A stretch of 64,000 nucleotides of DNA from UBA9611 sp965237595 (GTDB taxonomy: Bacteria; Chloroflexota; Dehalococcoidia; Lucifugimonadales; UBA3495), in assembly GCA_965237595.1 (NCBI GenBank), contig CBDEFY010000006.1:1-64000 (forward strand), read 5' to 3'. The first letter of the stretch is position 1, and each line of letters starts with the position of its first letter. Both the position numbers and the translations under genes were made by a program. Under the pieces are notes generated by a model. It saw nothing but the letters and a program-made list of their open reading frames with translations, ran no database searches and was not told the origin of the DNA. Shown here piece by piece: positions 15,926-24,536 of the stretch.

Positions 15926-16777
15926 ATGAAATTCACCAAGATGCACGGCGCGGGCAACGACTACATCTACGTCGATGCCCGTTCTAAGCAGCGTGACTGG
16001 CCCGAGCTCTCCCGCCGCATGAGCGACCGCCATTTCGGTGTGGGCGGCGACGGCCTGATCTTGATTAAAAACTCCGACGTGGCCGACCTCAAGATGAGCA
16101 TGTTCAACGCCGACGGGTCCGAGGCCGAGATGTGCGGCAACGGCATCCGCTGCTTAGCAAAGTACGCCATCGACCGCGGCATCGTGTCCGCCTCGGCCGA
16201 CTCGGTCAGCGTCGAGACTCTGGCCGGCATCCGGCACATTGTGCCCATCCTTGAAGACGGCCAGGTCACGGGAGCCAGGGTTTCCATGGGCGCGCCCATC
16301 TTGAACCCCAAAGAAGTCCCGGTGAAGTTGGAACCAGCCGGTGAGTACGGGCAGGGCCCAGTGTTGGACTATCCGTTCCGGATGGACGGACACGATCTGC
16401 CGCTCAATTTCGTTTCCATGGGCAACCCCCATGCCGTCACCTTCATCGAAACACCGGTGGCCGGATTCCCGCTGCATACAATTGGACCCAAGGTGGAGCA
16501 CCACTCCATCTTTCCCAACCGCGTCAACTTCGAGATTGTCAATGTGGACAGTCCCACCCATCTGACGGCCCGGGTCTGGGAGAGGGGTTCCGGGGAGACG
16601 TTGGCCTGCGGCACCGGTGCCTGCGGCATCGCAGTGGCGTCCATGCTCTGCGGGCACAGTGGAAAAACGGTTGACATAACCCTGCCCGGGGGCACACTCA
16701 AGATTGACTGGGACGGTGAGGGAGAGGTCTTCTTGGAAGGCCCGGCGGAGGAAGTCTTCAGCGGGGTATGGACGTAA
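15926..16777 (+). CDS. dapF: Diaminopimelate epimerase
   Basis: DapF converts LL- to meso-diaminopimelate for lysine and peptidoglycan. The 283-residue product has both halves of the Cys-Cys acid/base pair, in EMCGNGIRC (Cys about 70) and LACGTGACGIAV, with the N-terminal FTKMHGAGNDYIYVD signature. It lies near dapL (17464), which makes LL-diaminopimelate directly, so the two form the end of the DapL lysine route. Confidence 0.96.
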   Translation: MKFTKMHGAGNDYIYVDARSKQRDWPELSRRMSDRHFGVGGDGLILIKNSDVADLKMSMFNADGSEAEMCGNGIRCLAKYAIDRGIVSASADSVSVETLAGIRHIVPILEDGQVTGARVSMGAPILNPKEVPVKLEPAGEYGQGPVLDYPFRMDGHDLPLNFVSMGNPHAVTFIETPVAGFPLHTIGPKVEHHSIFPNRVNFEIVNVDSPTHLTARVWERGSGETLACGTGACGIAVASMLCGHSGKTVDITLPGGTLKIDWDGEGEVFLEGPAEEVFSGVWT

Positions 16778-16849
16778 AGCGCGCCCCGAGAGTCCTATGT
16801 CCCGGAAAATCAGTTTGATCTGAGAAATAATAGCCTGGGAGGAACAAGA

Positions 16850-17140
16850 ATGGCGCTTTTCATCGTTATTGCCAAACATAGTCCAGAGCCGTGTCCGGCA
16901 GGAAACCCTGAGATGGGCAAGATGCTGCTTTCACATATCCACGATGACAACGCAGGTAAATTTGGCATCAAGATCCAAGCTTCCGCAGGCGCTGAATCGC
17001 AACACACCCTGCACCTGATTATGGATGCCGGGGACAGCCAGAAGGTGGATGAATTCATGACCCCTTTCGCGCAGATGGGCAGCGTTGAGGTCACGCCTGC
17101 CATAACCTGCGAAGCCATCGTAGCGAGAGGCAGGTGTTAG
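16850..17140 (+). CDS. Small uncharacterised alpha/beta protein (DUF3303-like)
   Basis: This 96-residue protein begins ALFIVIAKHSPEPCPAG and contains HTLHLIMDAGDSQKVDEFM and VEVTPAITCEAIVARGRC. The strand-helix-strand pattern resembles ferredoxin-like dimeric alpha/beta proteins of the DUF3303/GYD type. Three Cys are present, two near the C-terminus. The ATG at 16850 follows GGGAGGAACA. It sits between dapF and the HicB-like gene, with no functional clue. Confidence 0.6.
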   Translation: MALFIVIAKHSPEPCPAGNPEMGKMLLSHIHDDNAGKFGIKIQASAGAESQHTLHLIMDAGDSQKVDEFMTPFAQMGSVEVTPAITCEAIVARGRC

Positions 17141-17221
17141 TCAGTTAGTCTCAAGACCGCCAATCCAAAAGGAACAGCGGACCTGCCGTTCGACTGGAAA
17201 TTAGTAGCCCGAGGATCCGCC

Positions 17222-17467
17222 ATGAAACTATATAAACTCCCGCTAGTCATTCACGAGCCCAGCGAGGAGACCGAAGATAAATATATGGCGGAAGTTCCCG
17301 CCCTTCCCGGATGCAGGGCTTGGGGTGATTCGCCTACAGAAGTGATGGAGAACCTCCAGGGCGTGGCGGCAGGGTTCATAGGCTCTTACAAGTCAAGCGG
17401 GGACCCGCTCCCACCGGAAGTTGAGGGGGGCGTTGAATCTGCGCTAGCTAGGATGTCGAATAGATGA
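17222..17467 (+). CDS. Orphan HicB-like antitoxin-fold protein
   Basis: The 81-residue product has the HicB/partial RNase H-like pattern: a first strand KLYKLPLVIHEP, then YMAEVPALPGCRAWGDSPTEVMENLQG and a helical AAGFIGSYKSSG. HicB proteins usually neutralise a HicA mRNA interferase, but no HicA-like gene is adjacent on either strand. Its TGA overlaps the dapL ATG (ATGA at 17464-17467), so it is translationally coupled to lysine synthesis. It may be a solitary HicB-fold regulator rather than an antitoxin. Confidence 0.75.
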   Translation: MKLYKLPLVIHEPSEETEDKYMAEVPALPGCRAWGDSPTEVMENLQGVAAGFIGSYKSSGDPLPPEVEGGVESALARMSNR

Positions 17468-18642
17468 AATTCTCTGATCGTCTGGGCAAGTTGGCGCCCT
17501 ACCCATTTGTCGAAATCTCACGGATTATCGCCGAGAAGCGGGCTGCCGGGGCCGACGTGGTCACATTTGGCATCGGGGACCCCGACATACCGACGCCCCA
17601 GCCCATCATCGACCGGCTGTTGACCGCGTCCCGGCACGCGCCCAACCACCGCTATCCCGAGACCGACGGCCTGCCTGAGATGCGGCGAGCCTTCGCCCAG
17701 TGGTACGACACCCGCTTCAACGTGAAGCTGGACCCGGACACCGAAGTGCTGCCCCTCATTGGCGCCAAGGAGGGAATCGGACACGCTGCATTCTGCTTCC
17801 TGGACCCCGGCGACATCGCCTTGATTCCCGACCCGGCCTACCCCGTCTACGGCGCGGGCACCATGTTCGCCGGAGCCGAGAGCCACATCATGCCGCTGTA
17901 CGAGAAGAACGGCTGGCTGCCCGAACTGGACGCCATCCCCGCCGATGTGGCCCGTAACGCCAAGTTGATGTGGCTGAACTACCCCAACAACCCCACCAGC
18001 GCCACCGCCAGCGAAGAGGACTTCATCTCGGCCATCGCCTTCTGCAAGGAGAATGACATCGCCCTGCTCCACGACGCTGCCTACAGCGAGGTCGGCTACG
18101 ATGGGTACAAGCCCATCAGCTACCTGCAGGTTGCTGGCTCCAAGGACATCGGTCTGGAGTTCCACTCCCTATCCAAGACCTACAACATGACCGGTTGGCG
18201 CATCGGAATGGCCGTGGGCAACGCCGAAATGATTAAGGCCCTGTTCCAGATCAAAGCCAACCTGGACTCGGGAGTGCCCCAGGCTATTCAGGAGATGGCC
18301 ATGGAGGCTCTAACCGGTCCCCAAGACTGCGTGGCTGACAACGTGGATGCCTACACCCGCCGCCGCGACCGGGTGGTCAAAGCCGTCAAGACCATGGGCA
18401 TGAGCGCCGCCGTTCCCCGTGCTAGCCTGTACATCTGGGCCAAGGTACCGGAGGGCTACACCTCGGCAGAGATGGCCCAACTGCTCTTGGAAGAACTTGA
18501 CGTTGTGGTAACGCCCGGTTCCAGCTATGGTAAATATGGAGAGGGTTACATCCGCCTGTCCCTGACCACTCCCGACGAGCAGGTGGAAAAGGGCTGCCAG
18601 CGGATGGAATCCTGGCATATCCCCCCGCCCCAGGGGCGGTAG
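17464..18642 (+). CDS. dapL: LL-diaminopimelate aminotransferase
   Basis: This 392-residue class I/II aminotransferase has GIGDPDIPTPQPI near the N-terminus, LIGAKEGIGHAAF, the WLNYPNNPTSATA segment, HDAAYSEVGYDG and the PLP Lys in SLSKTYNMTGWRIGMAVG. These match DapL, which makes LL-DAP from tetrahydrodipicolinate in one step. The nearby dapF supports the assignment; a generic alanine/aspartate aminotransferase is the main alternative. The start overlaps the upstream HicB-like stop as ATGA. Confidence 0.88.
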   Translation: MKFSDRLGKLAPYPFVEISRIIAEKRAAGADVVTFGIGDPDIPTPQPIIDRLLTASRHAPNHRYPETDGLPEMRRAFAQWYDTRFNVKLDPDTEVLPLIGAKEGIGHAAFCFLDPGDIALIPDPAYPVYGAGTMFAGAESHIMPLYEKNGWLPELDAIPADVARNAKLMWLNYPNNPTSATASEEDFISAIAFCKENDIALLHDAAYSEVGYDGYKPISYLQVAGSKDIGLEFHSLSKTYNMTGWRIGMAVGNAEMIKALFQIKANLDSGVPQAIQEMAMEALTGPQDCVADNVDAYTRRRDRVVKAVKTMGMSAAVPRASLYIWAKVPEGYTSAEMAQLLLEELDVVVTPGSSYGKYGEGYIRLSLTTPDEQVEKGCQRMESWHIPPPQGR

Positions 18643-18728
18643 GCAACAAAGGGAGGGTAGAGCCCATAGGTAAACGCTCGATACCGGTAGAGCCCGAACC
18701 CGAAAGGGCGGTCCTTGTCGCGCTGGAG

Positions 18729-19892
18729 ATGAACCGCCGCGACCACCCATGGTCTTTGGAAGACACCCTCTCTGAATTGGAATACCTGGCCAACACCGCC
18801 GGAGCGCAGGTTGTTGGCAACGTCACCCAGCGCGCGAACCGTCTGGGTCCCACCTACGTCGGTTCTGGCAAGGTCGAAGAGATCCGCGAGATGGTCGACG
18901 AACTGGAAGCCGAAACGGTGATCTTCGACGACGAACTCACCCCCGCTCAGCAGCGCAACCTGGAAAACGCCCTCGGCTGCAAGGTCATTGACCGTACCGC
19001 CCTGATCCTAGACGTGTTCGGCCAACACGCTTCGACCTACGAAGGCAAATTACAGGTGGAACTGGCCCAGCACGAGTACCTGTTGCCCCGGTTGGCCGGC
19101 CAATGGTCTCACTTGGAACGGCTGGGTGGAGGTATCGGCACCAGGGGCCCCGGCGAGACCCAGATAGAGACCGACCGCCGGTTGGTGCGGCGGCGCCTGC
19201 AGAAGATCAAGGCCGAACTTGACGGGGTCCGCCGCCGCCGCAACCTACACATGGACCGCCGCAAGAAATCCAGCATCCCTATGGCGACCTTGGTGGGCTA
19301 CACCAACGCTGGCAAAAGCACCCTCTTCAACGCCCTGAGCAACGCCAAAGTGACCGCCGCCGACCAGCTATTTTCGACCCTGGACCCGGTCACCCGTCGA
19401 ATCAGGCTGCCTTCCGGAGCGCCACTGCTGTTGAGCGACACCGTGGGGTTCATCCAAAAACTATCTCCCAACGTGGTGGCGGCCTTCCGGGCCACTTTGG
19501 AGGAACTAGCCGAGTCGGACATCCTGCTCCACGTTATAGACGTTACTCATCCCAAAGCGCCTGAGCAGACTAGGGTGGTGGAAAAGACCCTGAAGGACTT
19601 GGGGTTGGAGGACCGTCCCCGATTGCTGGTGATGAATAAGATGGACCTGATGTCCGACGGCCCCTCCGGGCAATCTGGCGTCCCCTCCGGGCAATTAGGC
19701 GGCTGGTCGGGCAAAGAGGGCGCCAAGGCTCAAGATGGGCTGCCGGCCCATCAAGCGTCGTCCGGCGTATTGGTCTCGGCCGCCAAGGGGTGGAACCTAG
19801 ATCACCTGTTGTGGGAGATCGAGGAATTGCTCATCTCCATGGACGGCCCTCTGACGGTGGTGACTCCGGCGGGCAGCGGCCAGGGGCGCTAA
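18729..19892 (+). CDS. hflX: GTPase HflX
   Basis: HflX is a ribosome-associated GTPase that splits or rescues stalled 70S ribosomes. The HflX domain shows PTYVGSGKVEEI, IFDDELTPAQQRNLE and the RGPGETQIETDRR linker. The G domain has GYTNAGKST (about 190), DTVGFI, NKMD (303-306) and SAAKG (350-354). Between G4 and G5 lies an insertion rich in Ser, Gly and Pro that is encoded by a dispersed DNA repeat at 19661-19703. ATG at 18729 would cut the conserved first strand (ERAVLVALEM). That strand is encoded upstream, and a GGGAGGG site 8 bases before an ATA at 18666 suggests the true start. Confidence 0.93.
   Translation: MNRRDHPWSLEDTLSELEYLANTAGAQVVGNVTQRANRLGPTYVGSGKVEEIREMVDELEAETVIFDDELTPAQQRNLENALGCKVIDRTALILDVFGQHASTYEGKLQVELAQHEYLLPRLAGQWSHLERLGGGIGTRGPGETQIETDRRLVRRRLQKIKAELDGVRRRRNLHMDRRKKSSIPMATLVGYTNAGKSTLFNALSNAKVTAADQLFSTLDPVTRRIRLPSGAPLLLSDTVGFIQKLSPNVVAAFRATLEELAESDILLHVIDVTHPKAPEQTRVVEKTLKDLGLEDRPRLLVMNKMDLMSDGPSGQSGVPSGQLGGWSGKEGAKAQDGLPAHQASSGVLVSAAKGWNLDHLLWEIEELLISMDGPLTVVTPAGSGQGR
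19661..19703 (+). repeat. Short dispersed repeat inserted in the hflX coding region
   Basis: Two near-identical units of about 20 bases, each with CCTCCGGGCAATYTGGCG-like sequence, lie in tandem inside hflX and encode SGQSGVPSGQLGG. The reverse complement of the same roughly 40-base block, with one visible mismatch, is found between an MFS gene and the Mo-enzyme gene at 35277-35319. This indicates a mobile or amplified mini-repeat present both inside and between genes. Confidence 0.75.
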
Positions 19893-20385
19893 AACCCCAG
19901 ACGACCGTCGGCCAGTCCGGCCCACATGACATAACCTGCCAGACGCCACTTCCCTCGCGGTAAGCCCACCCACTAACTCTGTGGTCGTCGCGTTGCTCTG
20001 TCTCGCCTACCGCAGATTGCGTCCACGCCCCTGTTTTCACCGAAACCTTCAACTCAGACGTTATCGCCCCCGGGAAAATTATTCAGATGTTGAGGAGCCG
20101 GTCCGCGGAGACGGCGTTTTTCAACGGGGGACCTTCCGGCAAATAAGGGGAAGAAGATTACCGAGGCGATTCCCCCTTGGCCGGAAAAGGGAGTAAAAAG
20201 GGCGCTACGGGGCTTACAGTGCACCGCAGATGGTGGAGAACAGTGGTCAAATAGGGAGACAGGTTAAGAGGGGCCGGCCGAGCAAACATAAATACCGGTT
20301 GGTTCGCACAAGATATGTTATGTAACGTTTCCCCGTTCCCGGCGGGAGGCGCTTACATAATGATTTTGGCTTCTTTGTCCGGCCG
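19893..20385. other. Gene-free interval between hflX and the lipoprotein gene
   Basis: About 490 bases with no convincing coding region on either strand. The genes on both sides point towards it, so it should contain convergent terminators. A GC-rich imperfect palindrome (about 20145-20195, GGCGATTCCCCCTTGG region) is the only structure I can point to. I see no RNA gene here. Confidence 0.5.
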
Positions 20386-21816
20386 CTATCGTTTGTAGGT
20401 CACCGGGTCGATGAACGCCGCGCCATCGGCGCAACCGCCGTCCTGCTGTTCCACCAGCATCTCGGCGTCGCTGATCAAAGACATCAGCAGCCGCCCCGGA
20501 AAGGGAGCTGTCGCTCGGCCGTCACTAAAGGTCATTGCCCCTTGGTAGCAGTAGGTCCGTCCGTCAGGTGCAATATCGGAGAAATCCCGGTTGATAAGAC
20601 CGCTGGACTCTGGACTGAATAGCCACACACCGGGGTCGGTCACCGTTCCACCGATTGAGATTGCGGCCAGGTCCGGGTCCACATGGTCGTGTACCAGCGC
20701 CAGCTCTCGGCTCCAGTCGGATGGACCCATCTCTCCGGCGTACCAATTCCCCTGAGCTGTGCCGGGAATGTCCTGCATCACTTCGCCGCACCGGGGCTCG
20801 GCGGTCCTCAGTTGCCCGTTTACTCCTCCCATACGGGCCAGTTGCCGCTCCCGTAAATCGGTGGTGAAACCGTCAAAGGGACAAGCCACCTTAAGCTGTA
20901 GATTAAATCCCTGACGGAATCGGGCTGGGTTGGCGTACCCAAGGGATGGCCCCTCCAAGTCGTAGGCTTCCAGATCAAGGGCGTTGCTCACCTTTCCGCC
21001 GGTGGTCCCAATGACGGTTCCCACGGGCACGTCCAACTGGACGGCGGCCGTGCAAAGTCGGTACTGGATTGCGCCTCCGTACTCGTCGCAGCGGCCGGTG
21101 AGTCCGCCTTCGAACAGCGTCTCTAACTCGGGGATCAGCGTGCTAACGTGGATGAACTTGAACATTCGCCCCTGGCAAGGTGCAAAGGTTATGTCATAGT
21201 CGATGTAGTCGCCCTGGGGCCCCCCGATGGATGACGAGGAATCCACGCCCAATATCCGGATGTTCCCGGGGGCCCTGACTTCGGCACCCGCCGGTGTTCC
21301 GTAGCTGCTAGAGGACGTGGACTCCCGCACCAGCCGGTAATAGACGTGGGTTGTGGGCATCACGTGTTTCGGGGCGGTCAGGAAACCCAGAGGGGTAATG
21401 AACTCGTAGGCGTCGTCCTCCAGGGGGGCTAACGTAAGCTGGGTGTCTGCGCTGCATTCGGGCAGGGTCAGCAGGCCCGGATATTCTCTGCCGATTCCCT
21501 CAATGAACGCCGAAACCCCGGGCTGGGGGTTCGTTTTGGCATCGTGGTCCGGGTCCGCTGAGTTCGTTGACGGGGTGGCGCGCTGGGGAGCCGCCGTGGG
21601 CTCTGCCCGGTTAAGGGCAACAGGTGTGGGGCCAACCCGGTCAGCGGCAACAGCCGTGGGCTCTGCCCGGTCCTGAGCTACAGCCGTCGGCTCCTGCGGC
21701 TGTTGGCCTGAAGTGGTTCGCTGGTCCGAGGCGGCGCAGGCCACGGCCAGGACCAGGGCGGCACCGATTGTCATTGCCATACTCAACTTGAACATATTCT
21801 TAAGTCTATCTGCCAT
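20386..21816 (-). CDS. Secreted lipoprotein with Pro/Thr/Ala repeats, possible degenerate M23-like domain
   Basis: The 476-residue product starts with a lipoprotein signal (hydrophobic stretch 13-26, lipobox ending AVAC at Cys 27). Residues 35-80 carry imperfect repeats of the form AEPTAVAxDR, a disordered stalk. The folded part begins near residue 95. PLGFLTAPKHVMPTTHVYYRL followed by EVRAPGNIRILGV resembles secreted proteins with a lysostaphin-like (M23) beta core, but a full HxxxD/HxH zinc set is not evident. It faces hflX convergently. It is probably an extracytoplasmic surface protein of unknown activity. Confidence 0.7.
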   Translation of the reverse strand: MADRLKNMFKLSMAMTIGAALVLAVACAASDQRTTSGQQPQEPTAVAQDRAEPTAVAADRVGPTPVALNRAEPTAAPQRATPSTNSADPDHDAKTNPQPGVSAFIEGIGREYPGLLTLPECSADTQLTLAPLEDDAYEFITPLGFLTAPKHVMPTTHVYYRLVRESTSSSSYGTPAGAEVRAPGNIRILGVDSSSSIGGPQGDYIDYDITFAPCQGRMFKFIHVSTLIPELETLFEGGLTGRCDEYGGAIQYRLCTAAVQLDVPVGTVIGTTGGKVSNALDLEAYDLEGPSLGYANPARFRQGFNLQLKVACPFDGFTTDLRERQLARMGGVNGQLRTAEPRCGEVMQDIPGTAQGNWYAGEMGPSDWSRELALVHDHVDPDLAAISIGGTVTDPGVWLFSPESSGLINRDFSDIAPDGRTYCYQGAMTFSDGRATAPFPGRLLMSLISDAEMLVEQQDGGCADGAAFIDPVTYKR

Positions 21817-22044
21817 CGTTTTTTAACGCGCGCCCTTTAACGCGGCGCCGGTAAATGTTATTTACAGTGAATGCTCAGACTGGAAAGAGAGGATTCTGGT
21901 TGACCGTGCCCTTCCAGCCTTCTTTGGAGTCCGGAAATCCGGGCAATTGCCGCCAAGAAGCATACAGCCCCGATGGAATCGGGGATGTCCGCTGGCTGCT
22001 ATACTCATCCGGGACAGCCGGATTGCGTTATGTCGAGGTGGACC

Positions 22045-22794
22045 ATGCGTGTTGCAGGCAAAGTAGCCCTTATCAGCGGGGGCGCCGGAGGGATCGGCGC
22101 GGCCAGGGCCAAGTTGCTTGCCAAAGAGGGCGCCGCTGTCGTGATTGCCGACCTCTTGGAGGATGAGGGCAGGGCTGCCGAGGCGCAGATCGCCGAGTCA
22201 GGTGGCAAGGCCCTGTTCGTCAACCTGGACGTTACCAGCGAAGACAGTTGGCGAAACGCCGTTCAGGCGGCGGTTGCCAGCTTCGGTAAGTTGGACGTTC
22301 TGGTGAACAACGCGGGAATCAGCCAAAGAGCAGGCGTGGAAGAGACCACCTCTGAGGCCTGGGACAAGGTCATGGACGTTAACGTGAAGGGAGTGTTCCT
22401 GGGCACCCAGGCCGCCATCCCCGAGATGCGCAAGGCCGGGGGAGGTTCCATCATCAACATCTCCTCCATCTACGGCCTGGTCGGCAGCGGGGCCTCGGCC
22501 AGCTACCACGCATCCAAAGGCGCGGTCCGTATCTTCAACAAGTCCACCGCCATTCAATACGCCTCCGAGAACATTAGGGCCAACTCGGTCCACCCCGGCT
22601 TCATCGACACCCCGATGACACGCGCCCATCACGACAATCCCAATATCTACGAAGAACGGGTCGCCAAGACACCCATCGGCCGCATGGGCCAGCCAGAAGA
22701 CATCGCCGCGGGCATCCTCTACCTGGCCTCGGACGAGTCGTCTTTCGTGACCGGTGCCGAACTGGTAATCGACGGCGGCATGACCGCCCAATAG
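22045..22794 (+). CDS. SDR-family oxidoreductase
   Basis: This classical short-chain dehydrogenase of about 249 residues has the cofactor motif SGGAGGIGAARA, acidic residue at the end of strand 2 (IADL, suggesting NAD), NNAGIS, INISS, the catalytic YHASK, and the C-terminal PGFIDTPMT and ASDESSFVTGAELVIDGGM. I chose ATG at 22045, behind GAGGTGG, because the fold starts there; in-frame starts at 21973 and 22030 add non-conserved residues. It resembles 3-oxoacyl-ACP or cyclopentanol-type dehydrogenases, but the substrate is unknown. Confidence 0.88.
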   Translation: MRVAGKVALISGGAGGIGAARAKLLAKEGAAVVIADLLEDEGRAAEAQIAESGGKALFVNLDVTSEDSWRNAVQAAVASFGKLDVLVNNAGISQRAGVEETTSEAWDKVMDVNVKGVFLGTQAAIPEMRKAGGGSIINISSIYGLVGSGASASYHASKGAVRIFNKSTAIQYASENIRANSVHPGFIDTPMTRAHHDNPNIYEERVAKTPIGRMGQPEDIAAGILYLASDESSFVTGAELVIDGGMTAQ

Positions 22795-22852
22795 GCGACG
22801 GCCGGCTCAGCCGGGTTTTCATGGGGCCGGCCCAGGTGGCAGATGTTATGTC

Positions 22853-22893
22853 ACCCACGTAGGGGCACGGCACTGCCGTGCCCCTACGTGGGT
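22853..22893. repeat. Perfect 20-bp inverted repeat
   Basis: Two 20-base arms (starting ACCCACGTAGGGGCACGG) separated by a single C form a perfect palindrome downstream of the SDR. There is no T-tract, so it is not a typical intrinsic terminator. The core GTAGGGGCACGG recurs at 63335, upstream of the GMC gene, so it belongs to a dispersed family. Confidence 0.75.
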
Positions 22894-22973
22894 GCAAAGG
22901 CAGGCCAGGCCGCGGCAATGCCGCTTGCGCCGGAGAATGGCTGTGCCTATAATTTATCGTGTCCCAACGGCGA

Positions 22974-23049
22974 GGGCGGTTAGCTCAGTGGTTAGAGCGC
23001 CTCGTTCACACCGAGGAGGCCGGAGGTTCGACCCCTCCATCGCCCACCA
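22974..23049 (+). tRNA. tRNA-Val (CAC)
   Basis: A full cloverleaf is visible. Acceptor GGGCGGT pairs with ATCGCCC; the anticodon stem CCTCG/CGAGG encloses loop TTCACAC, anticodon CAC; the T arm has GGTTCGACC-like sequence; and CCA is encoded. It is the first of three clustered tRNAs. Confidence 0.95.
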
Positions 23050-23096
23050 CGTAGTTTGGGCCATCAGAGTCGAGGCCGTCAGCCTCTCTCTCCCGT

Positions 23097-23182
23097 GCCG
23101 AGGTGGCGGAACGGCAGACGCGCTGCGTTCAGGGCGCAGTGTCCTTACGGATGTGTGGGTTCAAATCCCTCCCTCGGCACCA
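23097..23182 (+). tRNA. tRNA-Leu (CAG)
   Basis: Acceptor GCCGAGG pairs with CCTCGGC. The anticodon stem CTGCG/CGCAG encloses TTCAGGG, anticodon CAG. The long variable arm typical of class II tRNALeu lies before the GGGTTCAAATCCC T arm, and CCA is encoded. Confidence 0.95.
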
Positions 23183-23271
23183 AAAAGCTAACAGCCAACA
23201 GCAATCAGCAAACAGCGCCCGCAGGCGCTCATCCCCCCGATTGCTGACCGCTGATAGCCGATAGCTTCCCT
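23183..23271. repeat. AGCTGATAGC-type intergenic repeat
   Basis: The spacer between tRNA-Leu and tRNA-Arg is built from motifs such as AACAGCAATCAGCAAACAG and GCTGACCGCTGATAGC. Similar strings occur at 25735-25825, 28136-28210, 36531-36665 and 37757-37792, always between genes. They form a dispersed repeat family able to make loose hairpins. Confidence 0.65.
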
Positions 23272-23348
23272 GCGCTTGTAGCTCAGCGGATTAGAGCGCT
23301 GCCCTGCGGAGGCAGAGGTCGTGGGTTCGAATCCCGCCAAGCGCACCA
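23272..23348 (+). tRNA. tRNA-Arg (GCG)
   Basis: Acceptor GCGCTTG pairs perfectly with CAAGCGC. The anticodon stem CTGCC/GGCAG encloses CTGCGGA, giving anticodon GCG, which reads CGC and CGU. Many bacteria instead use ACG (deaminated to inosine) for these codons. CCA is encoded. A degenerate copy of the 3' half lies at 25828-25889. Confidence 0.92.
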
Positions 23349-23635
23349 CCCCCTTTTCCACGCCCCATACGAGACCCTGGAACCGCCGTCCGTGAAGCTG
23401 GATAGTCCATGGTCTGCCGGTGTCCTCCACTCGTCATTGTATTGTCCGGCCATAGGCAATGCGGACAGGCTGCTTCGACGGCAAAGAATGGCGCTCCACC
23501 TTAACCGAAATGGATACCCGTTTTCTGTCATAATGACCAAATCTAGAGCCGGAGACGAAGGCTCAGTCCGCGTATGCGTGGATCTGCTTTACAGCTGACT
23601 CACGTGGTTATTCGACTTCATGGGAGGGAGACGCC

Positions 23636-24502
23636 ATGGCAAAGATATTTTCCGTTGCATCTTGGAACGTTGAGCACTTCAGGAAATCATCCACCGATGA
23701 CTCAACCCGGGTCAAACGGGTGGCCAAGTTCATATCGGGTGAGGCCGGAGGGCCAACATTCGTTCCCGACATATTCGCTCTGTACGAGGTTGAAGGCAAA
23801 TATATCTATCAGGATTTCATGGACGAATTCCCGGACCACCGCTTTCATCTCACCGAGGGCAAACAGTCCCAGGAGATTTTCGTCGGGGTCCACCGGAAAT
23901 TTCAGACCTTCTCAACACAGAGGCTGGAATTCAAGACCGACCGGGAATATCAGCGCCCGGGGTTGCTGCTGACGCTACGTGTCGACGGCGTTAACTACTC
24001 CCTGTTGTTCCTGCACATCCGCAGCGGAGACGCCCCCGAGGACTTCGGGTTGCGCGATGCCGCTCTGATGCACGCCTATGAACTGAAGAAAGCACTGGAC
24101 AAGGCCACCGGCGGCAGCGCCAATTTCATCTTCCTCGGGGACCTGAATACCATGGGCGTGGACGACCCTGTTCCCTATTTAAAGGTGATGGACCTGAGCG
24201 CGAAGGAAGAGGTGGACCGGATGGCGTACTGGGCGAAACGGAGAGACATGTTGCTTCTCACCAAGGAACCAACTTCCGTCGACGGCGTCCTCAAAGAAGT
24301 AACTTGGTACAACGGCAGCAGCGGGTATGAACCGAGCAATCTCGATCACGTCGTTGCTTCCGACCACATGCAGGTGCGCGGTCAAGGGAACGGGGCGGTT
24401 AACGTTTCAATCCTTGGCTGGCCCAAGCTGGCTGAGGCCCAATGGGCGGACTGGTTCGACGAATACTCGGACCACGCCCTGCTCTACTTTGAAGTCTGGT
24501 GA
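23636..24502 (+). CDS. Endonuclease/exonuclease/phosphatase (EEP) family protein
   Basis: The 288-residue protein has the EEP catalytic layout: WNVEHF near residue 11, YEVEG with the metal-binding Glu, LHIRSGD, FLGDLNTMG, SNLDHVV and the final SDHALLYFE with the catalytic His. The fold covers nucleases, inositol phosphatases and sphingomyelinases, so the substrate is unclear. No signal peptide is present, suggesting a cytoplasmic enzyme. ATG at 23636 follows GGGAGGGAGACGCC. It is convergent with the phosphonoacetate hydrolase-like gene. Confidence 0.85.
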   Translation: MAKIFSVASWNVEHFRKSSTDDSTRVKRVAKFISGEAGGPTFVPDIFALYEVEGKYIYQDFMDEFPDHRFHLTEGKQSQEIFVGVHRKFQTFSTQRLEFKTDREYQRPGLLLTLRVDGVNYSLLFLHIRSGDAPEDFGLRDAALMHAYELKKALDKATGGSANFIFLGDLNTMGVDDPVPYLKVMDLSAKEEVDRMAYWAKRRDMLLLTKEPTSVDGVLKEVTWYNGSSGYEPSNLDHVVASDHMQVRGQGNGAVNVSILGWPKLAEAQWADWFDEYSDHALLYFEVW

Positions 24503-24536
24503 CAGCGCGGCGTCCGCTACACCGGATCAGTGAGGT

